Origin: Beroe forskalii
Taxonomy: Eukaryota; Ctenophora; Nuda; Beroida; Beroidae
Reading direction: 5' to 3'
Assembly: GCA_011033025.1 (NCBI GenBank)
Contig: WFMF01000005.1
Coordinates: forward strand, 930,001-994,000
DNA length: 64,000 nt
Shown: positions 1-11,590 of the stretch, piece by piece
Position numbering within the stretch: the stretch's first letter is position 1
Layout: every line of letters starts with the position of its first letter
Program-made: the position numbers and the translations under genes
Notes under the pieces: model-generated
Told to the model about the DNA's origin: nothing
Database searches by the model: none
The model's input: only the letters and a program-made list of their open reading frames with translations

Positions 1-282
1 CTAGTCATTACATTGAGTACCTCAGCTGAGTGCACCAATTGAGCCATAGGTCCCCAACTGGCGTTATTAAAAAGTGAGACTGTTGTTAGTGATATTGATA
101 ACACTACGTCTGAAAATTTTCAATGATACGTAATAGTGGTGCCGATTGGTTTCAGAGTTCATTCAGGTTGATATCATTGATTTGTCAGTGTTAGACTGAT
201 GCCATTAATCCGTCACAACGGTATTAGTAATACTATACAACGGACTAGGTCAGAGATGCGTCCAGAAGGTACCAATCATGCA

Positions 283-1085
283 TCAGACTGGTGTCAGTGA
301 TACGGCAGACTGGTGTCAGTGATACGGCAGACTGGTATCAGTGATACGGCAGACTGGTGTCAGTGATACGGCAGACTGGTGTCAGTGATACGGCAGACTG
401 GTGTCAGTGATACGGCAGACTGGTGTCAGTGATACGGCAGACTGGTGTTAGTGATACGGCAGACTGGTGTCAGTGATACGGCAGACTGGTGTCAGTGATA
501 CGGCAGACTGGATTCAGTGATACGGCAGACTGGTGTCAGTGATACGGCAGACTGGTGTCAGTGATACGGCAGACTGGTGTCAGTGATACGGCAGACTGGT
601 GTCAGTGATACGGCAGACTGGTGTCAGTGATACGGCAGAATGGTGTCAGTGATACGGCAGACTGGTGTCAGTGATACGGCAGACTGGTGTCAGTGATACG
701 GCAGACTGGTGTCATCGATACGGCAGACTGGTGTCAGTGATACGGCAGACTGGTGTCAGTGATACGGCAGACTGGTGTCAGTGATACGGCAGACTGGTGT
801 CAGTGATACGGCAGACTGGTGTCAGTGATACGGCAGACTAGTGTCAGCAATACGGCAGATTGGTGTCAGTGGTACGGCAGGCTGGTGTCAGTGATACGGC
901 AGACTGGTGTCAGTGATGCGGCAGATTGGTGTCAGTGATACGGCAGACTGGTGTCAGTGATACGGCAGACTGGTGTCAGTGATACGGCAGACTGGTGTCA
1001 GTGATACGGCAGACTCGTGTCAGTGATACGGCAGACAGGTGTCAGTGATACGGCAGACTGGTGTCAGTGATAAGGCAGACTTGTT
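283..1085. repeat. 22-bp minisatellite
   Basis: About 36 head-to-tail copies of a 22-bp unit beginning actggtgtcagtgatacggc. Most copies are identical, with scattered single changes; variants increase after 830 and decay continues to about 1320. No long open frame. Confidence 0.92.
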
Positions 1086-1419
1086 TCAGTCATCTAGCAG
1101 ATTGTTAGTGTCAGTAATACGTCTGGCCAGTTTCAATGATAAATATCTGACTTGTGTCTGTGACACGACAGAATAGTGTCACTGGTGCCAGATTTGTGTC
1201 GGTATCCGTTATCCACTAAAAAAGTGTCAGTGATACATCAGGATAGTCTCAACTATACAGCAAATAGGTGTCTGTGGTATGTCGGACTGGTGGTGATTGG
1301 TCAGAAAGGTGGCAGTGATCCTTCAGACTTGTGAAAGTTGAAACCAGTCCAAAAGTGAGAGTTTTTAATGAAATTTTCAATTTTACTAGCATTTTTCAAC
1401 GCAAGCTTTTTTGTTATTT

Positions 1420-1510
1420 TATCTAGATAAAAATAATTTTTATCTAGATAAACCGATAATTTATTTTGACGAATTATCGGAGATAATTATCGGTTTCGAT
1501 TATCGGACTG
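1420..1510. repeat. Cluster of short hairpins
   Basis: Two copies of the palindrome tatctagata flank a short AT loop, followed by alternating ccgataat and attatcgg blocks that can pair with each other. It joins the minisatellite to the 160-bp repeat arm. Confidence 0.55.
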
Positions 1511-3640
1511 GAAAGCCTAAGTTAATGAGATGGAGAAAATCAGAGCCATGTAACTCGACCGGAAATGATCGGTTTATGAGGGTAGAGCATGTTTTAAGGC
1601 TTAATCTCAATCTGTTCCCGAGATAATCCCCAATTTGTCATTTTGGCTGTCCATGAGGCCCATCCTGGGCATTTGGACAGCTTATGGGATGGATACCATC
1701 GGAACCAGGTAACCCGACGGGAAATGATCGGTTTATGAGGGTAGAGCATGTTTTTAAGGCTCTATCTCAACCCGTTCCCGAGATAATTCCTAAATTTTAG
1801 ATATTGGGGACCTATGGCTCAATTGGTGCACTCAGCTGAGGTACTCAATGTAATGACTAGCTTAGTCACAAAAAGATAATCGGTATGTGGTATAGAACTG
1901 TAGAAGATTCTAGATGAAGCGTTGTGCCTGTCATTCAGGCATGATGGAATCAGTGAAACTGGACTCCTCCAGAACATACTTTGACGGACAGTCTACGCTG
2001 TATAAGGTATTGTTCTTGAGAGCATAGGTTTCTCCCAAGTCTAACTTTTAGGCAAGGACCTCCAGAGACTGATATGAAACCAATTGTACGAACTTTAGAA
2101 ATGGGAATTTTATCATCATGATAAGCCCAGGGAATATCCGACAAAATTGAGATACTACATTTTCGTTAAAGAATGATGCCTTTTCGAAATAGCCTTTCGT
2201 TGCACGAAGAATTTTGAATAGTCATTAGCATAGTTCGTTTCATTGATGCCAGATAATTGCTTGTATATTAATTCACCAACCATCTCATAATCAAGGATAC
2301 TGTAAAGGTTTATTCCAGAATGTAATTCCGATGGAACAGAAATCCAGGAAGCTTGCCGATTCTTGATCTTCGCAAAACTGATTTATTGATAGTGTTTCAA
2401 GGGATTCGCCAATAGATGCACTCAATTGCACTAAGTCCTTGTTAACGGCAACCTGGTTACCTGTTATCTTCTTAATTTCATAATATAAAACTGGTTATGA
2501 GGATATTACTTAACTATTCAAACTCTTTGTACGAATCTATGACTGACGTCTTTCTATACTACTATGACACGTGTCTATAATTTGTTACAAAAAGCTGATT
2601 CGGCTATATTGAGATAACAATGCGCCGAAAATGTTGGGATAATCTGAAATAGAGAAACTCACTGTATACTCACCTCAATTACACCTGTTAAAACTTCAGA
2701 GTTCATCGGATCACGAGTCTTGGAGCCACCATTCAAGCATTAACCACAGTGCACAGTGCAGGAGAGACATATCCCTCAGAGAACTTGGGATCTAGAATCT
2801 TCTACACCACATACCGATTATCTTTTGTGACTAAGCTAGTCATTACATTGAGTACCTCAGCTGAGTGCACCAATTGAGCCATAGGTCCCCAATGGCCAAT
2901 ATCTAAAATTTAGGAATTATCTCGGGAACAGGTTGAGATAGAGCCTTAAAACATGCTCTACCCTCATAAACCGATCATTTCCGGTCGAGTTACATGGCTC
3001 TGATGTTCTCCATCTCATTAACTGTCCAAATGCCCAAACTGAGCCTTATGGACAGCCAAAATGGCCATATTGGGGATTATCTCGAAAACGGGTTGAGATA
3101 GAGCCTTAAAAACATGCTCTACCCTCATAAACCGACCATTTCCAGTCGAGTTTCATGGTTCTGATGGTCTCCATATCATTAGCTTTCCAAACGCCCTAAT
3201 TGGGCTTCATGGACAGCCAAAATGGCCAAATTGGGGATTATCTCGGGAGCGAGTTGAGATAGAGCCTTGAAACCATGCTCTACCCTCATAAACCGATCAT
3301 TTCCAGTCGAGTTACATGGTTATGATGTTCTCCATCTCATGAGCTGCCCATATGCCCAAATTGGGCCTGACGGACAGCCAAAATGGCCAAATTGGGGATT
3401 ATCTCGGGAGCGAGTTGAGATAGAGCCTTGAAACCATGCTCTACCCTCATAAACCGATCATTTCCAGTCGAGTTACATGGTTATGATGTTCTCCATCTCA
3501 TGAGCTGCCCATATGCCCAAATTGGGCCTGACGGACAGCCAAAAATGGCCAAATTTGGGATTATCTCGGGAATGGGTTGAGATAGAACCTTGAAACCATG
3601 TTCTATCCTACCAAAACTGACAATTCTACGTCGGTTAGAG
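1490..3640. mobile_element. Foldback-like element with arms made of a 160-bp repeat
   Basis: The left arm, about 1490-1911, is the reverse complement of the right arm starting at 2791. Pairing covers the 51-base stretch starting cttagtcacaaaaagataat (1861), the 57-bp terminus (1804-1860) and the 160-bp repeat with the motif gattatctcggga. The spacer 1912-2790 is single-copy in this window and has no gene. The right arm continues as tandem 160-bp units to about 3600. Confidence 0.55.
2890..3600. repeat. 160-bp tandem repeat, four copies plus partial
   Basis: The motif ggggattatctcggga recurs with a measured period of 160 bp (3233 and 3393). Each unit has the landmarks gagatagagcctt, ctaccctcataaaccgat and gacagccaaaatgg. 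Two further units lie in reverse orientation at 1490-1800. Confidence 0.8.
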
Positions 3641-4734
3641 TGGTCATTTATAACTTTTCCATGACAAGAAGCTGAGATATCGTTGATTCATTTTTTGGCC
3701 ACTGCCCAAAATGGGCGGCCAAAAAATGGGTTTCCCATCGAAAATTTTTGAAACTTTTTTTTTGGTATATATTTGACCTATATGCTATCGGATCCAACCC
3801 TCAAACCTAGATTAAGATTTATTTCACACCCATGTTTGGTATAGCCCTTACTAATAAACACGCGCGAAAGTCTCTCTCTAAAAACTCCATCAGTAGATTT
3901 CAAAAGTCCATCAGTAGATTTCGAAAGTCCATCTCTAGATTTATATTCGGATTCTGACACGCTGAATTACCGAATGTTACAAAAGTTAATTAATCATGCT
4001 TACACTGTTTATTTACCCTGCTTATTTACCCTGCTTATTTACCCTGTCTATTTACCCTGTCTATTTACCCTGTCTATTTACCCTGTTTGTTTACCCTGTT
4101 TTACCTGACCCATTTACCGTATTAAACAAAGATACACAAGCAGAGTAACGAACACTTAATACCAATCAACACATTGTAATTACTGTGTACATTTGCAAAC
4201 CGTTATATGCTAGACATGTATGTCACGTGACGTCGGCTCGTAACAAAGGTATAGAATGGAATGTGGCTGCTATACAATTGCAATTCCAAAAGCGATGTGC
4301 ACCAAGAGCGGTGCCTCTTTTTAGTGTACACTATGTTTGGTCGGACGTGTTCAGTGTTCACAACACATTTCGATGTATTGGTATGTTGCTGATTTATACA
4401 TACTCAATTAGGTTGTACTCCTACAATGATCATTCAAATGTGAGGATTCTTGAGAATGTGAGAAAGTGTTTGTGTATGTGTGTGTGTGTGTATTAGGTAT
4501 TGAATATTCATTTCGTGATTGTAATTGTATCTTTTCGATTAGTCTGTAGTCTGTACATTGATTTTTGCAGAAGTTCATCATCGAAATGAACGTTTTGATG
4601 GATCTTTGTTGATTGCTGCTTTTTCAAAATATCTTCAAAATGTACGAATGTGAAAACTAAGATTGATAATTTAATAAGGTTTGCTGTTCAAGGTGCTAAA
4701 TCTGTTCATTTAAGGCTTACTTCAAATCGGCCGT
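3601..4734. other. Intergenic DNA with a 13-bp minisatellite and a TG run
   Basis: No gene supported. At 4003-4110 a 13-bp unit containing tatttaccctg repeats about eight times. A short TG microsatellite is at 4468-4492. The open frame at 4185-4496 has no domain, splice context or codon pattern suggesting a gene. Confidence 0.6.
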
Positions 4735-4919
4735 GTATATACTATATAACCACGCGCCAAGAGAGAGACTTTTGATCTTCACATATAGCACTCACTGGCG
4801 TTCGTACTATATGAGCAATTAGACACTCACTGCGTTCGCGCCTAATTGTAATTCACCACGCTGCGCGTGGCGAATTGCAAAAGTCTCTCTCTAGTCGCGT
4901 GGTTATATAGTCTATATTA
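4735..4919. mobile_element. MITE-like element, about 40-bp terminal inverted repeats
   Basis: The left end tatatactatataaccacg and the inner block gagagagactttt are mirrored at the right end by aaaagtctctctct and cgtggttatatagtctata. A smaller hairpin (ttcaccacg/cgtggcgaa) lies inside. No coding capacity. Confidence 0.65.
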
Positions 4920-6017
4920 TATGAAGTGACACACAAACAGTTAAGCAAATCTGTAATTGTATTCAGGGAGAAAGCCCCAGATACTTACATTACACCGTAC
5001 ACGAATCTGTAATTTTGTGTAACAAGTAACAATTGGTCTGCAGGAATCAAACCATCTACCGTGACATACCACTGAGGGTTCCCAGCGACACTACAGGATG
5101 TGTAATGCGCATGCACAGTTTTTAACCAAATATATGCCCAGTATTAGAGTACATAACTAACATTTGAATACCAACGAACGTTTGAATACCATTCCTAACT
5201 ACCTGGCATGATACGAATCAATGTAGTTTAGGGAACACGTTATGGCATGTCACAGCAAAGTCTTTAAACGGTATAAATTCCGTCAATGTAGTAGGTACCA
5301 TAAAATATCATAATATGACACTTGCAGGTTTAGTAGAATGTATGCAACTTGTATGTACATTCCATGTATATACTTACCAAGGTATGTACAGTGAATAGTG
5401 AATACTTCATAGTTCATATACAGATGATTATCTGCAACTATAGCCAGACTAGCGTATTTCACGCAAAAATAACTACGAGCAATCGATAGCAACGTGATTT
5501 TAAGGGAATATTAAGTGCTTAACTGATGACGCATAAGCGTCTATTTTCTTGTCCGACCAGTAGAAGACCACCTGGCAAAATCCCCAAGAACTTGCACACA
5601 CACAGCGTAATGCAGTTGTATTCAGAGATCTTGATGCAATAGCACACTCGTAAGATTTGACTTCACATATTTAGGGAATGAAGGTATATGGCTGTGTGGT
5701 GAGTCATGTGTGTACATTTATATGCAATGAAAGCTGCACTAGCACTGACGTTTTCTAGCAGCATAGTGATTCTTCAATACACAGGGCTCAAACAGTCAAA
5801 CGTACATAAAATATACCTAATGAAAACTCACTACAAATATGTGAACGCAATGAAAAATTAACACAAATAATTACTCACCACAAATTTAGGAGCGCAATGA
5901 AAAATCAACACAATTACAAATAATAACTTACCAAATTATTCTATTTACTAATGCTATTGAAGACTTACCATCAAGCCCACGCAGTGATATCTGCTCATGT
6001 TAGTACTGAAAACTTAC
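4920..6017. other. Non-coding stretch
   Basis: AT-rich DNA without recognised gene or strong repeat. On the minus strand a possible 22-nt mini-exon sits near 5967-5988, followed by a gtaagt donor. It would continue the frame of the exon at 6018-6209, but is too short to trust. Confidence 0.4.
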
Positions 6018-6209
6018 CACATAATCGTATTTGCTCATATTGGTGTTGAGCGGATGATGGATTGCGAGTATCTTGTTGTTGTCCGCTACTCCGGTGTGTC
6101 CTATGTCCGAGTACGGCACGTAGAGACCCCGGGTGTTCTTCATCAGGACCTGATTGAGTGATTGATTGAATGATTGTTTGTAAACCGTAGAGGGCACCGC
6201 AGAAAGCTT
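6018..6209 (-). CDS. Probable internal exon, unrecognised protein
   Basis: I do not recognise the protein. The 192-nt block is open throughout (64 codons), bounded on the minus strand by a tttag acceptor and a gtaagt donor, both in phase 0. It encodes a mixed sequence with FNQSLNQVLMKNTRG, LYVPYSDIGHTG and NKILAIHHPLNTN, not low complexity. It lies 0.28 kb downstream of another candidate minus-strand exon that carries a stop, so whether the two belong together is unclear. Confidence 0.5.
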
Positions 6210-6355
6210 CTAAACAAAATATTCATGTACAGTAAAATGAAAATTAAATTGACTCAAAATTAGGGTGCTGCACGCCAATCAAGGAGTCAATAAAGTGTGA
6301 AACACTGCTGAAACACCAAAAGAGTTCAAATGATTGGGAAAACAATCAAGTTCCG

Positions 6356-6468
6356 TGTCCGCCCACTTAAACGCCATGAAACTCGACCAGAACACGCAAA
6401 AACACATGGTAAAAACGTGTGTTTTTGCGTGTTCTGGTCGAGTTTCATGGCTTTTAAGTGGGCGGACA
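6356..6468. mobile_element. Near-perfect hairpin, about 50-bp arms
   Basis: Starts tgtccgcccacttaa and ends ttaagtgggcggaca. The arms match over about 50 bp, including cgagtttcatgg and gtgttctggtcg, with a very short spacer. It is compact enough to be a MITE or a recent palindromic insertion, and lies next to the candidate exon at 6491-6629. Confidence 0.8.
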
Positions 6469-6490
6469 TGAAACAGTTAAACTCCAGGAT

Positions 6491-6629
6491 TCAAACCTCC
6501 TTGTCGTACTGGAGTACATCGAGCAGCTCGTCTATTTCCTGCTCCATCTCAGACAGCGTGTCTAGCTCCGCCCTTATCTCCTCCGACTTGGTGTCTGCCC
6601 GTGAGCTTATCACACTCGAACCTCCACCG
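6491..6629 (-). CDS. Candidate terminal exon, acidic helical tail
   Basis: On the minus strand an acceptor (ctctcctcttcag) precedes 45 codons ending in TGA. The peptide contains EEIRAELDTLSEMEQEIDEL, a charged heptad-like sequence as in coiled-coil tails. No family is recognised. The start of this exon is duplicated to its right at about 6690-6720 in a purine/pyrimidine-rich tandem repeat. It could instead splice from a weak gtttga donor into the exon at 6018-6209. Confidence 0.4.
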
Positions 6630-6830
6630 CTGAAGAGGAGAGGGATAGAGGGAGAGGGTTATAAGGGGCTGGTTATAAGGAGAGGGGGTTGCAGAGAGCT
6701 TATCACACTCGAACCTCCCCCGCTGGAGAGAAGAGGGATAGAGAGGTCGGGGGGAGGGGGGGTTGCAGGGAGAGGGGGTTGCAGGGAGTGGTGTTGCAGG
6801 GAGTGGGGTTGCACGGGTGTAAATTCCAGT
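6600..6830. repeat. Tandem duplication spanning a 3' splice junction
   Basis: The block cttatcacactcgaacctcc occurs at 6606 and again near 6699, each followed by a GA-rich tract that on the minus strand reads as a polypyrimidine tract. Further gttgcaggga repeats extend to about 6815. Confidence 0.6.
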
Positions 6831-7419
6831 TAGAACGTAAGAAGGCACAGGTCACATGGCACACCAAGCTTCATAAACCGAAACTTTTATATCTTCATAC
6901 GATAAGCCTTTTTATAATATGTTTTCAATGCCAGGAGAGGTGAACTTTAACGATGAGAAGATAACAGGACATTCCGATCAGCCGATAAACGCATCATAGC
7001 CTGGTTACTTGCTGTTGAAGGGGATTAACACATAAGTCTCTTTAGTTGAGTAGTATCTAACTTTCTAGATAAAAACCCCCGTATCACAGTAGGGGGAAAC
7101 TTTGTGATCATGAGTCATGACCAATTTTTTCCTTTTTTTTTTAAGGGGGGTTGGGGAAACAAAAGATAAGGTTTAAAGAAGTTTTATGTTTTATCGAATT
7201 CCCCCCATGGGGTGGAATGGTTTTTAAAAGGTTGGAAAAAGTAACTTTATATCATAATTCTCTCGTTTTGGACTTGCTGGATAATATTGGATTTATGCCA
7301 TTACATGGAAGTACCGAACTAATTGATCCGTAATAATTTAGATACTCCATGTACGGGTTTCTTGGATCGATAATCCCTTACAGTTTGAATTACACTTACA
7401 TTATATACAAGTACAACTA
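6831..7419. other. Non-coding stretch
   Basis: Nothing recognisable. It contains a run of T/G homopolymers near 7130-7160. Short open frames lack splice context or similarity I can name. Confidence 0.5.
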
Positions 7420-7595
7420 ACCCATATGTGTGCACATAAAACGATCGAAAGATCTTTTGAAAGAATGCGCAAGTTTTAATGAAAAGCAAATTACAGCATT
7501 GCGCGCTATGGTGTAAATTACTTTTCATTAGATTTTTTTTGAGATTTGCGCAATCTTCCGACAGATCTCTCGATCGATCCATGTGCACACATTGG
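7420..7595. mobile_element. MITE-like element with gtgcacat termini (copy 1)
   Basis: The left end acccatatgtgtgcacat and an inner gatcg/agatct block are mirrored by agatct, gatcgatcc and atgtgcacacattggt at the right end. A second member of the family lies at 54692-54833. Confidence 0.65.
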
Positions 7596-9101
7596 TCAGG
7601 GTGAGTTCCTTTAAGCCCTTAGTGAAATGTACAGAATTGAGATTATATAGATCAGATCCGATAAAATAGCAAACAAATTTTCGTTGTTGACATTTTTTGT
7701 AATCCAGTTTTCGGCTGATAACACTCAAGAGGAATACTTATTTCTCTATAAATTCCTTGAAATGGCACTAGCACTTGGCAGTCATTTGTCATAGCACTAA
7801 GAGGTTTTGAAATGTTTGTTCGGATCCTGAAAATGCGTTCTTAGAATTACGATGTTGACTTTACCGGGTCTGAGATATGCTTCGGCAATGTTTATATTGA
7901 CTCATCCAACGTCCATTGTCGACTACTCTCATTCTGGAAAACGAAAATTCACTTGATTTGAAATTTCGCAAACTCGATTTTGATTTATCAAAATACAAAA
8001 TTTTTCGTAATTGATCTTTATGGCGGATGGGTTTCCGACCTTGTAGTTGTTCTTGTACTAAGTTGCTATGGCATCTGTCAGCTATTTGTATGATGTATGT
8101 GAAGTCAGAGATCGATCACACATTTCGTAGTCAGCTCAGGAAAGCGGGTTTTTCTAATTCTAGTTTGATTACCAATACCAAACATATTGTATTTGTAGCA
8201 AATAGTGAAATTCCACTGCTGTGAATTACGGATTGAAATGTTTTAAAATGCCGAAGAATCGATTTTTCGGCTATTTTGACATGTAATAATATCGGGTAAT
8301 ACGTGATCGATCTCTTGCCGGTGAAAATGATGAGGTTGAAGGTTTTGGGTGCCTGATTCTTGTAGTATTAGTAATATGATAATAATATGAAATAAGCTAT
8401 AAGTAAATGGATTTATGAAGGAATGTGAAAAGTACGACTATGAGAATTGTAAAAAGTATATCCCATTTGGCACTTCTTAGTTCCCACCACTTAAGAATAA
8501 GATATATCAATCACAAATTTCTTATTGCTCATTGGGCCATTCTAATTCATATATTGTGAAGCTGATATTTTGATTACAACGCGAAGTTACTAATTACTTT
8601 GAAATCGTAATAGCTGAGGTATATCTTATCGGACATTACTTTCACGGGGATACAGGGAACCGACTTGGCACCTCACGACCAATGACCTCACTACATGCGA
8701 TCTTGAGATACTGATATTTCACCAAAACGCAAAGGTATAAATGTTTGGTTGGAGTATTGAGTTACTGTCAGGATAGAAACATGTTGGATATTCGTCCTTT
8801 TTCCCTTCCCATCATTAAAATTGATCAAGAAGATCGGTATTCGCTGGAACATGGTGCGGATAGTCCTTAAGGTCTGTGATGTCCGATGAGGTTATGATGA
8901 GCGTTGTATTTATAAAGTGTACATCATTTAGGAGCTTTGTTTAAATATTTGGAACGCAGCGGACAACTGATGAAGGCTTGTAATGTGTTAATTCGTTATT
9001 TTGAATCCCCATATTCTATAATTAATACAAACTCAGACCCAGCATTTTATTTTTCTCAACATTCTACGGCTTTATAAAAAGCAAGTGGTAAAGGTAAGGT
9101 A
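7596..9101. other. Non-coding stretch
   Basis: No exon, RNA gene or repeat recognised on either strand. Open frames here are short and lack splice-site support. Confidence 0.5.
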
Positions 9102-9600
9102 GGCCAAAATTCAATTTTTGGCCTTGCTGGAGGGGGCACGTGGCTAATTGGTGTCAGTGTCAGACTTATTTGTCTGACGTCGCGCGCGAGGGGGTCAGGC
9201 AACGCCTGACAAAGACTTATAGAGGCCTCGGACGCATGACCGGAATTGAACCAATTCTATTAGAATTAGTTCCGGTCAAGGTTCAAAATCAAATTTCGAT
9301 TTTTGATCCCCGCCCATTTCTTACCGGGGCGTGTCGAAACTAGAATTCTCCTACGTCAACATGCGCGGCTTTTTTGTTTTTTCAATTTCATGCGCACTTT
9401 AACTTAAAGCGCGCATTGAAATTGAAAATGATCAAAAGCCGCGCACGTACTCGTACTTTGCACTTGAACTTCGGAGTTGGACACGCACGCCGGCCCTGTT
9501 TAACACTAATACATTGCTTGACTCACTGCACTGCCGTTATTAAACAGCCATTGATTCAGTGAGCCGCGCACGTAATCTTTAAGATTAAGTTGGGCATGAA
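9102..9600. repeat. Array of consecutive unrelated hairpins
   Basis: At least seven stem-loops lie end to end, each with its own stem: ggccaaaa (9102-9123), gtcagac (9159-9178), gtcaggc (9194-9210), gaccggaa with an inner gaac-aattcta stem (9238-9277), atcaaa (about 9284-9307), ccccg (9308-9329), and a large one from gcgcggcttttttg to caaaagccgcgc (9363-9444) with a second inner stem. A short taatctttaagatta palindrome follows. No coding capacity. Confidence 0.8.
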
Positions 9601-10120
9601 AAGCCGCCATTGTAAATGGATGCCAATGGAACCATTTAAATGGTGCAATTGCAAATGGCGCCATTAAGAAGTGGTTTAGATACTTGAGTCGAGATCACCA
9701 TTAGCAGTTAGAGGGGAGTGGCACCATGACCCATACTCATAGTGCCATTGGCGACAATGATGCCATTGGTGCCATTAAAATTAAATTCAAAATGGCACCA
9801 ATGGTACCATTGGCATCATTGTCGCCAATGGCACCATTGGTGCCACTCACCTCTAATGGTGATCTCGACTTAAGTATCGCATCTTAATGGCGCCATTGGC
9901 ACCATTTAAATGGTTCCATTGGCATCCAATGGCGATTGCCAATGGTACCAATGGTGAATCACCATTGGTGATCGCCAATGGTACCAATGGTGATAGGGTG
10001 CACCATTGGTGCCATTTCAGCAATCACCATTGGTACCAATGGAGATCCATTGGTACCATTTAGTGGCACCAATGGCGCCATTGGTGATATGTGCAACCCG
10101 GTATTCGCCTTTAATACCGA
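9601..10120. repeat. Long palindrome built of CCATTGG-type self-complementary words
   Basis: The words ccattgg, ccaatgg and accatttaaatggt recur dozens of times. Arms of about 150-170 bp mirror each other around about 9783: the block gtcgagatcaccatta on the left pairs with taatggtgatctcgac on the right. Beyond 9960 further accattggt words continue to 10090, and a last unrelated hairpin (cggtatt/aataccg) closes the array at 10098-10118. Confidence 0.85.
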
Positions 10121-10347
10121 AATGGAAACTCAAGAAGCCGGAAGCCCAGATCTTTTTAGTTGCATTTGGTATTGTGATTGCAGCCATTACCATGTTTACT
10201 CAAATTAAACACATTTTTCACGATGATAAGATTATAATAATTGAACAATGAAACAGTATTCATATTCACCATCCCGACGCTGCAAATATTAGTCGGAGAA
10301 AGTGCTTAAACATTACAAGTTAAATAAATTTCCCACATGCTTGGACA

Positions 10348-10436
10348 GGGATGGGAAACGCCTCAAAATTTAAACCCCTAATGCCGATCATTCTTGATGA
10401 TGATCACCTATAGGGGTTTAAGAGGCCTCCAATCCC
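10348..10436. repeat. Isolated inverted repeat
   Basis: The left side gggatgggaaacgcctc and ttaaacccctaa pairs with aggggtttaagaggc and aatcccc on the right, around a gatcat-rich centre. Probably a short MITE remnant. Confidence 0.6.
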
Positions 10437-11590
10437 CAAAGTTGGCCCCCTTCTGACTTATTTTACCATTAATATTTTACAAATGGATCAATAGTGGAAA
10501 ATGTCCACAATCATCACCAAAATCCAGTTACAAAAACGTGTACCAAATCACAAATTTAACCGCCGAGATAATTTGTGGCAAAAAAAGTCCAATCAAATAG
10601 ATAATCGGAATATTATTGAGAAAATTGCCTAAATTCAGCATTAAAAAAGGTACCATATAAGTCAAAAAGCCCAGAGACAAAAATGGCACAATTTGGCAAA
10701 ATTTAGGGCAATAACGGCATTGAAAAGAAGATTAATTTTCTCTTTCACGAGGCTAGTCGGCCACCAGAGCGCACAAATAACTCAATGGGTATTGTAAGTA
10801 AAATCATAAATATAGCATAGCTACGATTCAAACTATTTCAGTAAAATGGATTGTGCGTGCCAGCTGTTTTGATTTGATCAAATCCAAAATTGAAATGAAG
10901 CGTCATGATTATATTTTGTCTAGGAGAAATTCATTGCTTTTATTAGAATTTCATCTGTCCAGTTCCATATTCCAAAACTACGTCATCAATACATTATCAA
11001 ACATATTTCTCAAACTGAATAACTCTCAGCAGGCGTAATGTAAATACTGCCATACTTTGGGAAAACTGCGTCATTATTAAATTTGAACATTTCTTATCAC
11101 TTATTATCATAAAACTGTGTAAAGCATGTTTGGTACGTTGCTTAGTTCGGTGCTTTCACTTGGCTGGGTACAACATACAAGGCACAATCGAGTGGTTGCA
11201 TTTTCACTGCACTACGTAGCACAGCCAAAGCAATGACAGTTCACTAATATGTCTTTCTTGACTCGACCGCTAGTTAAGCATATTTGTACGCAAGGTCCAG
11301 ACGGTACTCCGTTTCTAATCCTAATGAAAATCAATTAGCTCACAAAACCGCGTGACCGTAACGAACCTAGCAACGTAACAAACCATTTTCTGCACTGATA
11401 CGTAAGGAACACATTTGAATGTTGCTCTCCAATCTGGCGCAAAATTAAGTAAAGCATAAAATAATTGTAACGATAAAGGAAACTTCATACTACAAATAAC
11501 TGAAGTAACACGGTGCTTATGAGAATAACAAAATAAATTACAAGTCCGGCTGACAGATTCACTCTCAAGTCCACTAAGTCCACTTCACTA
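10437..11590. other. Region downstream of the acinus gene
   Basis: No gene or strong repeat seen. It would contain the 3' untranslated region of the minus-strand acinus gene. I did not find a clear AATAAA in the expected place just left of 11591. Confidence 0.4.

Larger units (their letters stand above)
1..1860. mobile_element. Inverted-repeat element with 57-bp termini
   Basis: The first 57 bases (starting ctagtcattacattgagtac) return as an exact or near-exact reverse complement at 1804-1860, so the block is bounded by terminal inverted repeats. Inside lie a 22-bp minisatellite and hairpin-rich DNA. No coding capacity is evident. The same 57-bp terminus occurs a third time at 2836-2892. The left edge is at the window boundary, so the true start could lie outside. 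A non-autonomous DNA transposon is the simplest reading. Confidence 0.6.

Noticed and set aside
283-1085. CRISPR array
   Set aside because: The 22-bp units are contiguous without spacers, in animal nuclear DNA.
4185-4496. 103-codon ORF
   Set aside because: It ends in a TG microsatellite and has no similarity, splice sites or composition typical of coding sequence.
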